From Pseudonocardia oceani (GTDB taxonomy: Bacteria; Actinomycetota; Actinomycetes; Mycobacteriales; Pseudonocardiaceae): 64,000 nucleotides of DNA. Each line of letters starts with the position of its first letter. Positions within the stretch are counted from its first letter, which is position 1. The position numbers were made by a program, and so were the translations under genes. The notes under the pieces are model-generated. The model was not told the DNA's origin. It made no database searches and worked only from the letters and a program-made list of their open reading frames with translations. This document shows positions 44,822 through 54,534 of this stretch, one piece after another. The DNA lies in the NCBI RefSeq assembly GCF_019263585.2, contig NZ_JADQDF010000001.1, forward strand, positions 1,240,001 to 1,304,000. Reading direction: 5' to 3'.

Positions 44822-45391
44822 TCAGCCCTTCCGGGGGTCGCGCCCGGACGCCGACAGCGCCCGCTCCCACGCGCTCGCGCCGTCCTCGAGCGGGACCTCC
44901 GGGCCGTACCACCCGCCGTCGCGCCCCATCTGCGCCACCGGGCCGACGCCGTCGAGCACGACCCGCCCGAGGTCGTCCGGGACGTCGAGGCGCTGCCCGG
45001 TGGCGACGGCGAGGTCCCAGGCGTGGAGCGCGAACTCCGCGGTCATCAGCGAGCCGATCATCGCGGCCGGCATCGGCGTCTCGGCCATGTGCGCCTCGCC
45101 CTCCCAGGCGGCCGGGTCGTCCCAGGCGGCGGCGGTGGAGGTGGCCTGGGCCGCGCAGGCCTTCGCCCACTCCTCGTGTGCGACGCCGCCGAGCACCGGG
45201 GAGCTGCCCGGGTCCCACGGGCGGACCACGCGCCGCGCCGAGTTCTCCGCGAGCAGCATCCCCGACGCCATGTGGTCGATCAGGGCGGCGACGGTGAAGC
45301 CGGGGCACGGGGTCGGGTCGGCGAAGCGGGCGGGATCGGCGCCGCGGATCGCGGTCACGGCCAGGTCGATCGTGCGGGACATGTCGTTCAT
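44822..45391 (-). CDS. TIGR03086/maleylpyruvate-isomerase-like metal-binding protein
   Basis: The protein has 189 residues. It fits the DinB-like four-helix bundle of mycothiol-dependent maleylpyruvate isomerases: FADPTPCPGFTVAALIDHM near the start, then GSLMTAEFALHAWDLAVATGQ with His and Asp for metal binding. Such proteins bind zinc or nickel and often use mycothiol, a thiol restricted to actinobacteria. Substrate unknown. ATG start; divergent from the sirtuin with 66 bases between. Confidence 0.78.
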   Translation of the reverse strand: MNDMSRTIDLAVTAIRGADPARFADPTPCPGFTVAALIDHMASGMLLAENSARRVVRPWDPGSSPVLGGVAHEEWAKACAAQATSTAAAWDDPAAWEGEAHMAETPMPAAMIGSLMTAEFALHAWDLAVATGQRLDVPDDLGRVVLDGVGPVAQMGRDGGWYGPEVPLEDGASAWERALSASGRDPRKG

Positions 45392-45457
45392 GGCGACGAG
45401 CCTGCCGCCCCGGCTCGATCCGGTCTTGGAGGAACGCGACACGGTTACGCTGGATCC

Positions 45458-46267
45458 GTGCAGATGCTCGACGTCCTGGCCGGCCGGCCGCTGGTGGCGC
45501 TGACCGGCGCCGGCCTGTCCACCGACTCCGGCATCCCCGACTACCGCGGTCCCGGCTCGCCCCGCCGCACCCCGATGACCTACCAGGAGTTCGTGTCCGG
45601 GCCCGGCGCGCAGCGCCGGTACTGGGCGCGCAGCCACGTCGGCTGGGCGCGGATGGCGCACGCCGCCCCCAACGCCGGGCACCGCGCGCTGGCCGCGCTG
45701 GAGGCGTGCGGGGTGCTGCGCGGGCTGATCACGCAGAACGTCGACGGCCTGCACTCCGAGGCCGGGCACCGCTACCTCATCGACCTGCACGGCCGCATCG
45801 ACACCGTCGTCTGCCTCGGCTGCCGCGAGCGCACCCCCCGCGCCGCGCTGCAGGAGCGCTTCGCCGCCCTTAACCCCGGCTTCCTGGAGGCCGCGGCCGT
45901 CGAGATCCGTCCCGACGGCGACGCCGAGCTCGACGACGTCGAGGGCTTCGAGCTGGCCTGGTGCACCTCCTGCGGCGGCGTCCTCAAGCCCGACGTCGTG
46001 TTCTTCGGGGAGAACGTGCCGCGCGAGCGTGTCGCCCGCGCCTACGCCCTCGTCGACGACCTCGTGCCGGTCGGCGGGGCGCTGCTCGTCGCCGGGTCGT
46101 CGTTGACGGTGATGTCCGGGCTGCGGTTCGTCCGGCACGCCCACAAGCACGGCGTGCCCGTCGTCATCGTCAACCGGGGCACCACCCGCGGCGACGACCT
46201 CGCCACCCTCCTCGTCGACGCCGGCTGCTCCGACGTCCTCCCGGCCCTCGTACCCGCGGCGGCGTGA
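45458..46267 (+). CDS. NAD-dependent protein deacylase, sirtuin family
   Basis: The protein has 269 residues. NAD-binding GAGLSTDSGIPDYRG, catalytic QNVDGLH and a four-Cys zinc site (VCLGCRER and WCTSCGGVLKPDVVFFGE) are complete. Late VAGSSLTVMSG and VIVNRG complete the Rossmann fold. It removes acyl groups from lysines with NAD as co-substrate. GTG start at 45458, with GGAGG at 45428-45432 rather far off; ATG 45464 is an alternative. Confidence 0.93.
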   Translation: MQMLDVLAGRPLVALTGAGLSTDSGIPDYRGPGSPRRTPMTYQEFVSGPGAQRRYWARSHVGWARMAHAAPNAGHRALAALEACGVLRGLITQNVDGLHSEAGHRYLIDLHGRIDTVVCLGCRERTPRAALQERFAALNPGFLEAAAVEIRPDGDAELDDVEGFELAWCTSCGGVLKPDVVFFGENVPRERVARAYALVDDLVPVGGALLVAGSSLTVMSGLRFVRHAHKHGVPVVIVNRGTTRGDDLATLLVDAGCSDVLPALVPAAA

Positions 46268-46354
46268 TGCCGTTCCGGACCGCACCACCACGACCCCCGG
46301 CGCGATCCTGACGATCACCGCGCTCCAGCCGTGGTCGCCATCCGCCGCACCTCA

Positions 46355-46375
46355 CCACGGCCCGGACGGCCGTGG
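46355..46375. terminator. Hairpin downstream of the sirtuin gene
   Basis: An 8-base perfect stem (46355-46362 with 46368-46375) closes a 5-base loop in the 195-base gap between the convergent sirtuin and small membrane protein genes. The rest of that gap shows nothing else I can identify. Confidence 0.5.
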
Positions 46376-46462
46376 CGTGGGACCGACGGCGATCACCAGC
46401 CCGACGGTCGCCGACCCGACCCGACCCCCGGCCGCCGACCACCACCCCCGAAAGCGGGGCCG

Positions 46463-46624
46463 TCAGCGGCGGGTCACCAGCTCCGACACCCGGTCCAGCG
46501 CCAGGGCCACGAGGAAGCACAGAGGCAGCACCACCACCACGGCCAGCAGGACCTGGAGCGGGAAGGCCAGCTGCGTGACCCACAGCTCGACCGCGTCGTA
46601 CCAGTCGGCGAGCGCACGTGTCAC
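46463..46624 (-). CDS. Small single-span membrane protein
   Basis: The protein has 53 residues from GTG 46624. It has one long hydrophobic segment (FPLQVLLAVVVVLPLCFLVA) flanked by an amphipathic N-terminus (ADWYDAVELWVTQL) and a charged end (LDRVSELVTRR). The clear hydrophobic core and the good codon pattern make a real gene likely. Function unknown. It diverges from the quinone-oxidoreductase-like gene (44 bases). Confidence 0.65.
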   Translation of the reverse strand: MTRALADWYDAVELWVTQLAFPLQVLLAVVVVLPLCFLVALALDRVSELVTRR

Positions 46625-46668
46625 GGTCCACACGGTACCGACGGCCCCCGCCGACTAGGTTCGCACCC

Positions 46669-47634
46669 ATGTTCGCCGTATACGCCGCAGAGCCCAACGC
46701 CGACGCTCCGCTCTCCTCCCTCACGGTCGGGGACCGCCCCGAGCCCGAGGCCCCCGAGGGGTGGGTGACGGTCGACGTCAAGGCCGCCAGCCTCAACATG
46801 CACGACATCTGGACGCTGCGCGGCGTCGGGATCAAGCCCGAGCAGTTCCCGATGATCCTGGGCTGTGACGGCGCCGGGACGCTGGAGGACGGCACCGAGG
46901 TCGTCCTCCACTCGGTGATCGGCGACCCGACCTGGGGCGGCGACGAGACGCTCGACCCCAAGCGCACGCTGCTCACCGAGAAGCACCAGGGCAGCTTCGC
47001 CGAGCGCGTGGTCGTGCCGGCCCGCAACGCGATCCCCAAGCCCGAGGGCCTGACGCTCGTGCAGGGCGCCTGCATGGGCACCGCGTGGCTCACGGCGTAC
47101 CGCATGCTGTTCACCAAGTCCGGACTGCGCCCCGGGCAGACGATGCTCGTGCAGGGCGCGTCGGGCGGGGTGTCGACGGCGCTGGTCCAGCTCGGCCGCG
47201 CGGCCGGGATGCAGGTGTGGGTGACCGGACGCACGGAGGAGAAGCGCGCGGTCGCCGAGCGGCTCGGTGCGCACGCCGTGTTCCCGTCCGGCGAGCGCCT
47301 GCCCGGCAAGGTCGACGCCGTGTTCGAGACGGTCGGCGAGGCCACCTGGTCGCACTCCATGCGCGCGCTGCGCCCGGGCGGCACCATCGTCATCTCCGGC
47401 ACCACCAGCGGCCCGAACCCGCCCGCCGACCTGCAGCGCCTGTTCTTCCTGCAGCTGCGCGTCGTCGGCTCGACGATGGGCACGCGCGACGAGCTGGCCG
47501 ACATGCTGGCGTTCATCGCGACCGCCGGCATCACCCCCGAGGTGGGCCTGGAGCTGCCGCTGGAGCAGGCCGAGGAGGGCTTCCGGGCGATGCTGGACGG
47601 CACTGCGGCGGGCAAGATCGTGTTCACGCGCTGA
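46669..47634 (+). CDS. Zinc-type MDR alcohol dehydrogenase / quinone reductase family
   Basis: The protein has 321 residues. The GroES-like N-terminal half (VKAASLNMHDIWTLRGVG, ILGCDGAGTLEDGTEV) and the NAD(P) fold (MLVQGASGGVSTALVQLGRAAG) identify a medium-chain dehydrogenase/reductase. It resembles the quinone oxidoreductase and crotonyl-CoA reductase branch. The structural-zinc cysteines are absent, so it is likely zinc-free. ATG start. It precedes a MarR-type regulator by 78 bases. Confidence 0.85.
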   Translation: MFAVYAAEPNADAPLSSLTVGDRPEPEAPEGWVTVDVKAASLNMHDIWTLRGVGIKPEQFPMILGCDGAGTLEDGTEVVLHSVIGDPTWGGDETLDPKRTLLTEKHQGSFAERVVVPARNAIPKPEGLTLVQGACMGTAWLTAYRMLFTKSGLRPGQTMLVQGASGGVSTALVQLGRAAGMQVWVTGRTEEKRAVAERLGAHAVFPSGERLPGKVDAVFETVGEATWSHSMRALRPGGTIVISGTTSGPNPPADLQRLFFLQLRVVGSTMGTRDELADMLAFIATAGITPEVGLELPLEQAEEGFRAMLDGTAAGKIVFTR

Positions 47635-47675
47635 GTAGTCGGACAGGGCCGTACGGGGCCAACTTGCACGGACAG

Positions 47676-47702
47676 ACGCACGTGCACCGAAACGCACGTA
47701 CA
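47676..47702 (+). promoter_or_regulatory. Candidate operator repeats upstream of marR-type gene
   Basis: Two near-identical 11-base direct repeats (ACGCACGTGCA at 47676 and ACGCACGTACA at 47692, 16 bases apart) lie just upstream of the GTG start at 47713. The position and spacing suggest an operator for autoregulation. No binding data. Confidence 0.35.
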
Positions 47703-47712
47703 GTGTGTCACC

Positions 47713-48195
47713 GTGTCCGAACCACGAAGTCGAACGGCGCCGGGGACCGTCTACGCCCCGGTGCCACCTGTGACAGGTCTGGTCGAGCTTCTGGACCGGT
47801 TGGACCGCGCGCTCGCCACGGCGCTGTCCCCGGCCACCTCGGCGGAGGGCGTCAGCCGCGACGGCTGGCGCGTCCTCCTCATGCTCGCCCGCGGGGGCGG
47901 CCGGAGCATGGGGGAGATCGCCTCCCACACCGCGCTGCCGGCACCCACCGCCACCCGGGTCGTCGACCGCCTGGTCGCCTCCCAGCTGGCCTTCCGGCGC
48001 ACCGACCCGCTCGACCGGCGGCGCGTGCTGGTCCATCTGGCCGGTGACGGGAGGGCGGTGGTCGAACGCGTCTGCGGGCGCGTCGAGCGCGGCGCGGGCG
48101 AGGCCCTGGGTGCCTCGCACACCCCCGAGCGGGCCCAGCTCGCCGAACTCCTGGAGGCACTGGCGACCCAACCGCTCGCCGTGCAGCGCCGCTAG
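47713..48195 (+). CDS. MarR-family transcriptional regulator
   Basis: The protein has 160 residues. The winged-helix core is visible: GWRVLLMLARGGGRSMGEIASH, then PAPTATRVVDRLVASQLAFRR, and the wing with DPLDRRRVLVHLAGDGRAVVE. Its upstream region has a direct repeat that may be its operator. It probably senses a phenolic or oxidising compound, as many relatives do, but the ligand is not known. GTG start. Confidence 0.85.
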   Translation: MSEPRSRTAPGTVYAPVPPVTGLVELLDRLDRALATALSPATSAEGVSRDGWRVLLMLARGGGRSMGEIASHTALPAPTATRVVDRLVASQLAFRRTDPLDRRRVLVHLAGDGRAVVERVCGRVERGAGEALGASHTPERAQLAELLEALATQPLAVQRR

Positions 48196-48332
48196 CTCCC
48201 CGGAACCGACCGCCGCTCCCACCACCCCGGGCCCCCGCCGCCCTCCGACGGCACCGGCCCGCGGCAGCCCCGCACGACCCGCTCCCCCTCCGCCACGTGC
48301 ATGATCCGTCGCGGACAGTGACGAACACCATG

Positions 48333-48347
48333 GTCACGCAGCGTGAC
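48333..48347. repeat. Small perfect inverted repeat GTCACGC-A-GCGTGAC
   Basis: A 7-base perfect palindrome with one central base lies in the 172-base gap between the marR-type gene and the convergent membrane-protein stop. It could be a protein-binding site, but no promoter is evident here. The rest of 48196-48367 shows no gene. Confidence 0.5.
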
Positions 48348-48367
48348 TACCCTCAGGGCGACCGCAC

Positions 48368-48742
48368 TCAGGGAACGAGAGCTCCCGCCGTGGCCGCCCC
48401 CGCCGCCGCGTACGGGAACGCGGCCAGCAGCAGCACCCCCACGCCGACGACGAGCGCGCGGCGGAACCACGTGCCGCGCGTGGCCAGCCAGCCCGTGACG
48501 AAGGCGATCGCCGGCGGCAGGACGACCGCGTAGACGGTGGCGAGCCGGGCGGCGACGTCCGCGCGTGCCCCGGAGAGGTCGACGCCCGAGACCCCCGCGA
48601 CGACCAGCCCGGCCACGACGACGGCGAGCAGGCCGCCCAGCAGCAGGCCGGCCCGCTTCTTCGCGAGCCCGGCCAGCACGCCGAGGACAAACACCGCCAC
48701 GAGGACGGCGGCGCCCACGGCGTTCGGGTCGGCGACGGTCAC
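48368..48742 (-). CDS. Four-span membrane protein of unknown function
   Basis: The protein has 124 residues, mostly four hydrophobic helices (VGAAVLVAVFVLGVLAGLA, LLLGGLLAVVVAGLVVAGVSG, VYAVVLPPAIAFVTGWLA, ALVVGVGVLLLAAFPYAAAGA) joined by short loops. No family is recognised. GTG start, 4 bases after the lepA stop, so it is the last gene of the lepA transcript. Confidence 0.7.
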   Translation of the reverse strand: MTVADPNAVGAAVLVAVFVLGVLAGLAKKRAGLLLGGLLAVVVAGLVVAGVSGVDLSGARADVAARLATVYAVVLPPAIAFVTGWLATRGTWFRRALVVGVGVLLLAAFPYAAAGAATAGALVP

Positions 48743-48746
48743 GGCG

Positions 48747-50588
<1,842 letters not shown>

Positions 50589-50863
50589 TCACGGTTCCAT
50601 TCAGCTGCGGGTTCGCCCCATGGTCCCACGCCACCGGGACCGCCCCGGCCACCCCGTCCGGGCACCGGTCGTAGCCCGCCGATCACGGAGTGCTCGACCT
50701 TGTCGTACCCGACCCTCCCGTGCTGTTGCATGTGCGCCTGCACGTGCGAACATGGCCGAGTCGCTCAGGTCGCCGGGACCGTCGGGGATCTCGTCACCTG
50801 ATCGCGCCGGGACCCCAGCCCCGGCGTGGACGAGCAGACCGACCGGCCCGAAGGGGGCGACCG

Positions 50864-52720
50864 GTGACCGTGCCCGCCGTGAACCGCATCGAGCACGACG
50901 GATGCAGTCTCATCGCCGGAGCCGCCGAGTGCGGCTGCCCGGCCGACGCCGCGCGCCTGGGTCCGGGCCGCATCGAGGCCCGCGCGCGCGACATGTTCAT
51001 CTGGCAGCAGAAGGCGCCGCCCGCCGGACGCGCCGCCGCCCGCCGGGGCATCGACGGCCTCCTCGCGCACGCGCGCACGCACGGTCCCTCCGACCTCGTC
51101 GCCGAGCTGGTGCGGATGTCGGCGCTGCTGCGGATCATGGAGGAGGACCCGGTCCACCTCGTCGAGATCGACGCCCTGCTCGACGCCTACGCCGAGATCG
51201 CCGAGCTCGCCGACGACGCCTGCCGGCTCGCCGAGGTCGCCGTGCTCCGCGCCCACCGCTCGGTGATCTTCGACCACGGCGACGCCGCGCTGCCCGACAC
51301 CGCGGCCGCGCTCGCGATCCTGGCCGACATCGGCGACCCGGTCCCCGGGCAGGGCGGCCTCGCCTGGACCCAGCGGATGTCGCGCACGCTCAACGGGCTG
51401 CTGCTGGTGCTGCTCAAGCTCGGCGCGCACGAGCTCGCCGACGAGGTGTCGCAGCGCGCGGTGGCCGTCGCCGAGTCCGGCAGCGGCCCGATCGACCGGC
51501 TCATCCACCAGCTCAACCGCGTGCGGCTGCAGCTGTCGTGGGCGCTGCGGCTCGAGCGCGGCGGGCGCGAGGCCGCCGCGGCCACGCGGTTCGTCGCCGC
51601 CGCCCAGATCGCGCACATCGCGGCGCGGCTGTGGACCGACGCCCGCGAGCGGCACGCCGGCATCGGGCTGCCTCCCGTCGAGGAGTGCATCGTCGTCGGC
51701 GCCGCCTACGCGATGCAGCACCCCGGCCCGCAGCACCTGCAGCGCCTGGACCGCCTGGGGCGCACGGCCTTCCTGCTCGACGACCGCATCCTGCTGGCCA
51801 TCGCCGCCGCCCGCTGCCACATGAAGGACGGGAGCCCGTTCGACGCCGTGCGCGCCCTGGAGCCGCTGCGCGCCGAGCTGTTCGCGCGCGACGGGTCCGA
51901 GCCGCTGCTCGCCCTCGCGCTGCACCGGGAGTTCGCCCGCGTCGAGGGCGCCACCCGCGGCGACGTGCCGCGCTCCCCCGGCCTGGAGCACTACTCCGCC
52001 GCGCTCGAGGACGAGCTGTGGGCGCTGCGCGAGGCCCGGCTGCTGGCGCTGCGCAGCCACTCCGAGCACCACCGGCTCACCCGCGAGCACGGCGCCGTCG
52101 CCGCGCAGGCCCTGCAGGACCCGCTCACCGGCCTGCCCAACCGGCGCGCGCTCGACCTGCGCCTGGCCGAGGAGATGGGCGCGTCCACCAGCCAGCCGTG
52201 CGCGGTGGCGCTGGTCGACCTCGACCGCTTCAAGGACGTCAACGACGCCCGCTCGCACGCCGCGGGCGACCGCGCCCTGCGGGCCGTCGCGGCCTGCCTG
52301 CGCACCACGCTGCGCGCCCCCGACATGGTCGCGCGCTACGGCGGCGACGAGTTCGTCGTCGTCATGCCGGCCACGCCGCTGCCGGTGGCCCGCGCGGCGC
52401 TGCTGCGGGCCGCGGAGGCGGTCGCGAGCCTGCCCCAGGACGTCGCCGCGGGCGTCACGATGTCGGCGGGAGTGGTCCGCGCCCCGCTCGACGGCGACCC
52501 GTCCGCCGCGCTGGCCGGGGCCGACGCCGCGATGTACCGGGCCAAGCACCAGGGCGGCAACGCGGTCGTCATCGGGGCGGTGCCCACGGGCGACATTCCG
52601 GCGGGGCCCGTCGAGCGCACCGGGAGGCTGCGCCGGGTGATGTCGCAGGTCGGGTCCGGCCCGGGCCGGTCCGCCCGGGCCGGGGCACCGCCCGGGCCGC
52701 CGGAGACGGCCGGGCTGTAG
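50864..52720 (+). CDS. Cytosolic GGDEF-domain diguanylate cyclase
   Basis: The protein has 618 residues. The C-terminal GGDEF domain has DPLTGLPNRRALDLRL and the active-site YGGDEF (GGDEF at 493-497). An I-site RxxD (RAPD, five residues upstream) suggests product inhibition by c-di-GMP. The N-terminal 420 residues are alpha-helical and charged (DLVAELVRMSALLRIMEEDP, LDDRILLAIAAARCHMKDG), like TPR-type repeats, with no membrane segment. An N-terminal Cys pair (AAECGCPADA) is present. It probably makes c-di-GMP in response to a cytosolic partner. GTG start 6 bases after AAGGGGG. Confidence 0.86.
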   Translation: MTVPAVNRIEHDGCSLIAGAAECGCPADAARLGPGRIEARARDMFIWQQKAPPAGRAAARRGIDGLLAHARTHGPSDLVAELVRMSALLRIMEEDPVHLVEIDALLDAYAEIAELADDACRLAEVAVLRAHRSVIFDHGDAALPDTAAALAILADIGDPVPGQGGLAWTQRMSRTLNGLLLVLLKLGAHELADEVSQRAVAVAESGSGPIDRLIHQLNRVRLQLSWALRLERGGREAAAATRFVAAAQIAHIAARLWTDARERHAGIGLPPVEECIVVGAAYAMQHPGPQHLQRLDRLGRTAFLLDDRILLAIAAARCHMKDGSPFDAVRALEPLRAELFARDGSEPLLALALHREFARVEGATRGDVPRSPGLEHYSAALEDELWALREARLLALRSHSEHHRLTREHGAVAAQALQDPLTGLPNRRALDLRLAEEMGASTSQPCAVALVDLDRFKDVNDARSHAAGDRALRAVAACLRTTLRAPDMVARYGGDEFVVVMPATPLPVARAALLRAAEAVASLPQDVAAGVTMSAGVVRAPLDGDPSAALAGADAAMYRAKHQGGNAVVIGAVPTGDIPAGPVERTGRLRRVMSQVGSGPGRSARAGAPPGPPETAGL

Positions 52721-52747
52721 GCGCCCGCTCCCGGACGGAAGACCCGC

Positions 52748-53590
52748 TCAGGCCAGGCGCGTCATGTCGACGGTCACGTCGAGCGCGGCCGCCGTGCCCC
52801 CGGAGTAGATGCCCTTGAGCGGCGGCACGTCGGAGTAGTCGCGGCCCACCGCGACCCAGACGTGGCGGTGCCCGATCTCGATGTCGTTGGTCGGGTCGTA
52901 GCCCCACCACCCGCCGGTCCACGCCTCGATCCAGGCGTGGCTCTCCCCCGTGACGGTCTGGCGGACCTCGGTCTCCGCGCGCGGCAGCAGGTACCCCGAG
53001 ACGTAGCGCGCCGGGATGCCCATCTCGCGCAGCAGCAGCAGCGTGAGGTGCGCGAAGTCCTGGCAGACGCCCTTGCGCGTCTCCCACGCCTCCACCGCGT
53101 TGGTGTGCACGCCGGTGGTGCCGGCCTGGTAGGTGAGGTGCTCGCGGACCCAGCGGCACGCGGCGAGCACGGCGTCGGCGGGGTCCTTGCCGCGCTTGAG
53201 CGCCTTGGCCGCGCGGGAGAGGTCGCGGTTGCGCACGACGTAGTCGGTGAACTCGAGGGTCTCGGTGAACCGGTCGCGCGCCGGCTCCCCCGCGAGCTCC
53301 TCCCAGGTGGCCGACCGCGCGGGCGCCAGCGCGTCGGCCGTCTCCACGACCGAGGTGGCGGTGACGGCGAGCTCGGTGTGCGGTGCGTGCAGGTCGAACG
53401 CGGTGACCGTGGTACCCCAGTAGTCGGAGTACCGGTAGGACCGCGTGGGCGGCACCGTCTCCACCCGGCTGACGATGACGTTCTGCCGGCTGTCGCTGCG
53501 CGGGGTCAGCCGCACCTCGTTGTAGGACTCGTGGACGGGCGCGGCGTACCGGTAGCCCGTCTCGTGCACGACGCGGATCCGCCAGCCCAT
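52748..53590 (-). CDS. Transglutaminase-like protein of the ATP-grasp module
   Basis: The protein has 280 residues. The N-terminal beta domain (IRVVHETGYRYAAPVHESYNEVRLTPR) precedes the papain-like core. The triad is visible: Cys in RKGVCQDFAHL, His in GESHAWIEAW and Asp in YDPTNDIEIG. Homologous trios in M. tuberculosis are Rv2411c, Rv2410c and Rv2409c. Its ATG overlaps the alpha-E stop by one base (TGATG), so they are translated together. It probably cleaves or transfers a gamma-glutamyl or peptide bond made by the partner ATP-grasp protein; this is inference. Confidence 0.88.
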   Translation of the reverse strand: MGWRIRVVHETGYRYAAPVHESYNEVRLTPRSDSRQNVIVSRVETVPPTRSYRYSDYWGTTVTAFDLHAPHTELAVTATSVVETADALAPARSATWEELAGEPARDRFTETLEFTDYVVRNRDLSRAAKALKRGKDPADAVLAACRWVREHLTYQAGTTGVHTNAVEAWETRKGVCQDFAHLTLLLLREMGIPARYVSGYLLPRAETEVRQTVTGESHAWIEAWTGGWWGYDPTNDIEIGHRHVWVAVGRDYSDVPPLKGIYSGGTAAALDVTVDMTRLA

Positions 53591-54534
53591 CAGGAGACCT
53601 CCGGTGCGGTCCAGGCGACCCAGGGGGCGGCGTGGAAGTACTGCAGCGACACGGCCTCGCCGACGTCGCGGATGGTCGCCTGCAGGCCCATGAGCTGGGT
53701 CGGCAGGTCGTCGAGGAGCTCCTCGGGACGCAGGAACTCCAGCTCGGAGCGGGCCCGGCCGAGCAGGCGCAGCGCCTCGGCCTTGGCCCCGATCCGGGCG
53801 GTGGGCCGGTTGTCGAGGTCGGCCAGGCACGTCTCGGCCTGGCGCAGCGCGTGGAACACCGACCGCGGGAACAGCTTGTCCATGAGCAGGAACTGCACGA
53901 CACGCGTGGCGTCGAGCGCGCCGCGGTAGGTGCGCAGGTAGGTGTCGGCGGCGCCCGCGCTGCGGAGCACGGTGAGCCAGCCGGGGCTCGACATGCGGTC
54001 CGAGACCCGGGACAGCAGCAGCCGCACCACCATGTCGACGCGCTCGACGGAGCGGCCGAGCAGGTAGAACCGCCAGCTGTCGTCGCGGCTCATCGTCGAC
54101 GCCGCGAGGCCGGAGAACATGGCCGCGCGGTCCTCGACGTAGGAGAAGAACGCGTGCGGGCCCACCCAGCGGGCGTAGCGCTGCCGCTCGGGCAGCGCGT
54201 TCCAGGTGGCGTTGAGGCACTCCCACATCTCCGACGACACGACCTCGCGCGCGCCGCGGGCGTTCTCCCGGGCGCTCGAGACGGACGCGACGATCGACCC
54301 GGCCTGGTCCGCGGAGTAGCCGACGAGCTCGGTGAGCGACCACGCGTCGAGCGGGTCGCCCTCCGGCGCCTCGACGCCGAGCACCGCGAGCAGCGTGCGT
54401 GCGGTGGTGTCGGGGTCGACGGTGGCGTCCTCCAGGAGCTGGTGGACCGAGACGTCGAGGATGCGGGCGGTGTCGTCGGCGCGCTCGACGTAGCGCCCGA
54501 TCCAGTACAGCGACTCGGCGTTGCGGGCTAACAT
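53590..54534 (-). CDS. Alpha-E domain protein (DUF403)
   Basis: The protein has 314 residues, nearly all alpha-helical. The family start MLARNAESLYWIGRYVERAD and the late YLLGRSVERVDMVVRLLLSR with FHALRQAETCLADLDNR are typical of alpha-E (PF04168) proteins. Their role is unknown, but they always accompany circularly permuted ATP-grasp and transglutaminase genes and are suggested to take part in peptide tagging or synthesis. ATG 54534; it overlaps the end of the ATP-grasp gene by 7 bases. Confidence 0.9.
   Translation of the reverse strand: MLARNAESLYWIGRYVERADDTARILDVSVHQLLEDATVDPDTTARTLLAVLGVEAPEGDPLDAWSLTELVGYSADQAGSIVASVSSARENARGAREVVSSEMWECLNATWNALPERQRYARWVGPHAFFSYVEDRAAMFSGLAASTMSRDDSWRFYLLGRSVERVDMVVRLLLSRVSDRMSSPGWLTVLRSAGAADTYLRTYRGALDATRVVQFLLMDKLFPRSVFHALRQAETCLADLDNRPTARIGAKAEALRLLGRARSELEFLRPEELLDDLPTQLMGLQATIRDVGEAVSLQYFHAAPWVAWTAPEVS

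Noticed and set aside
46268..46462. A gene or tRNA in the 195-base gap after the sirtuin
   Set aside because: No clover-leaf, no frame with ribosome site; only one hairpin is visible.
48297..48533. A 78-codon plus-strand frame starting MHDPSRTV
   Set aside because: Most of it is antisense to the four-span membrane protein and it lacks a ribosome site and any family pattern.
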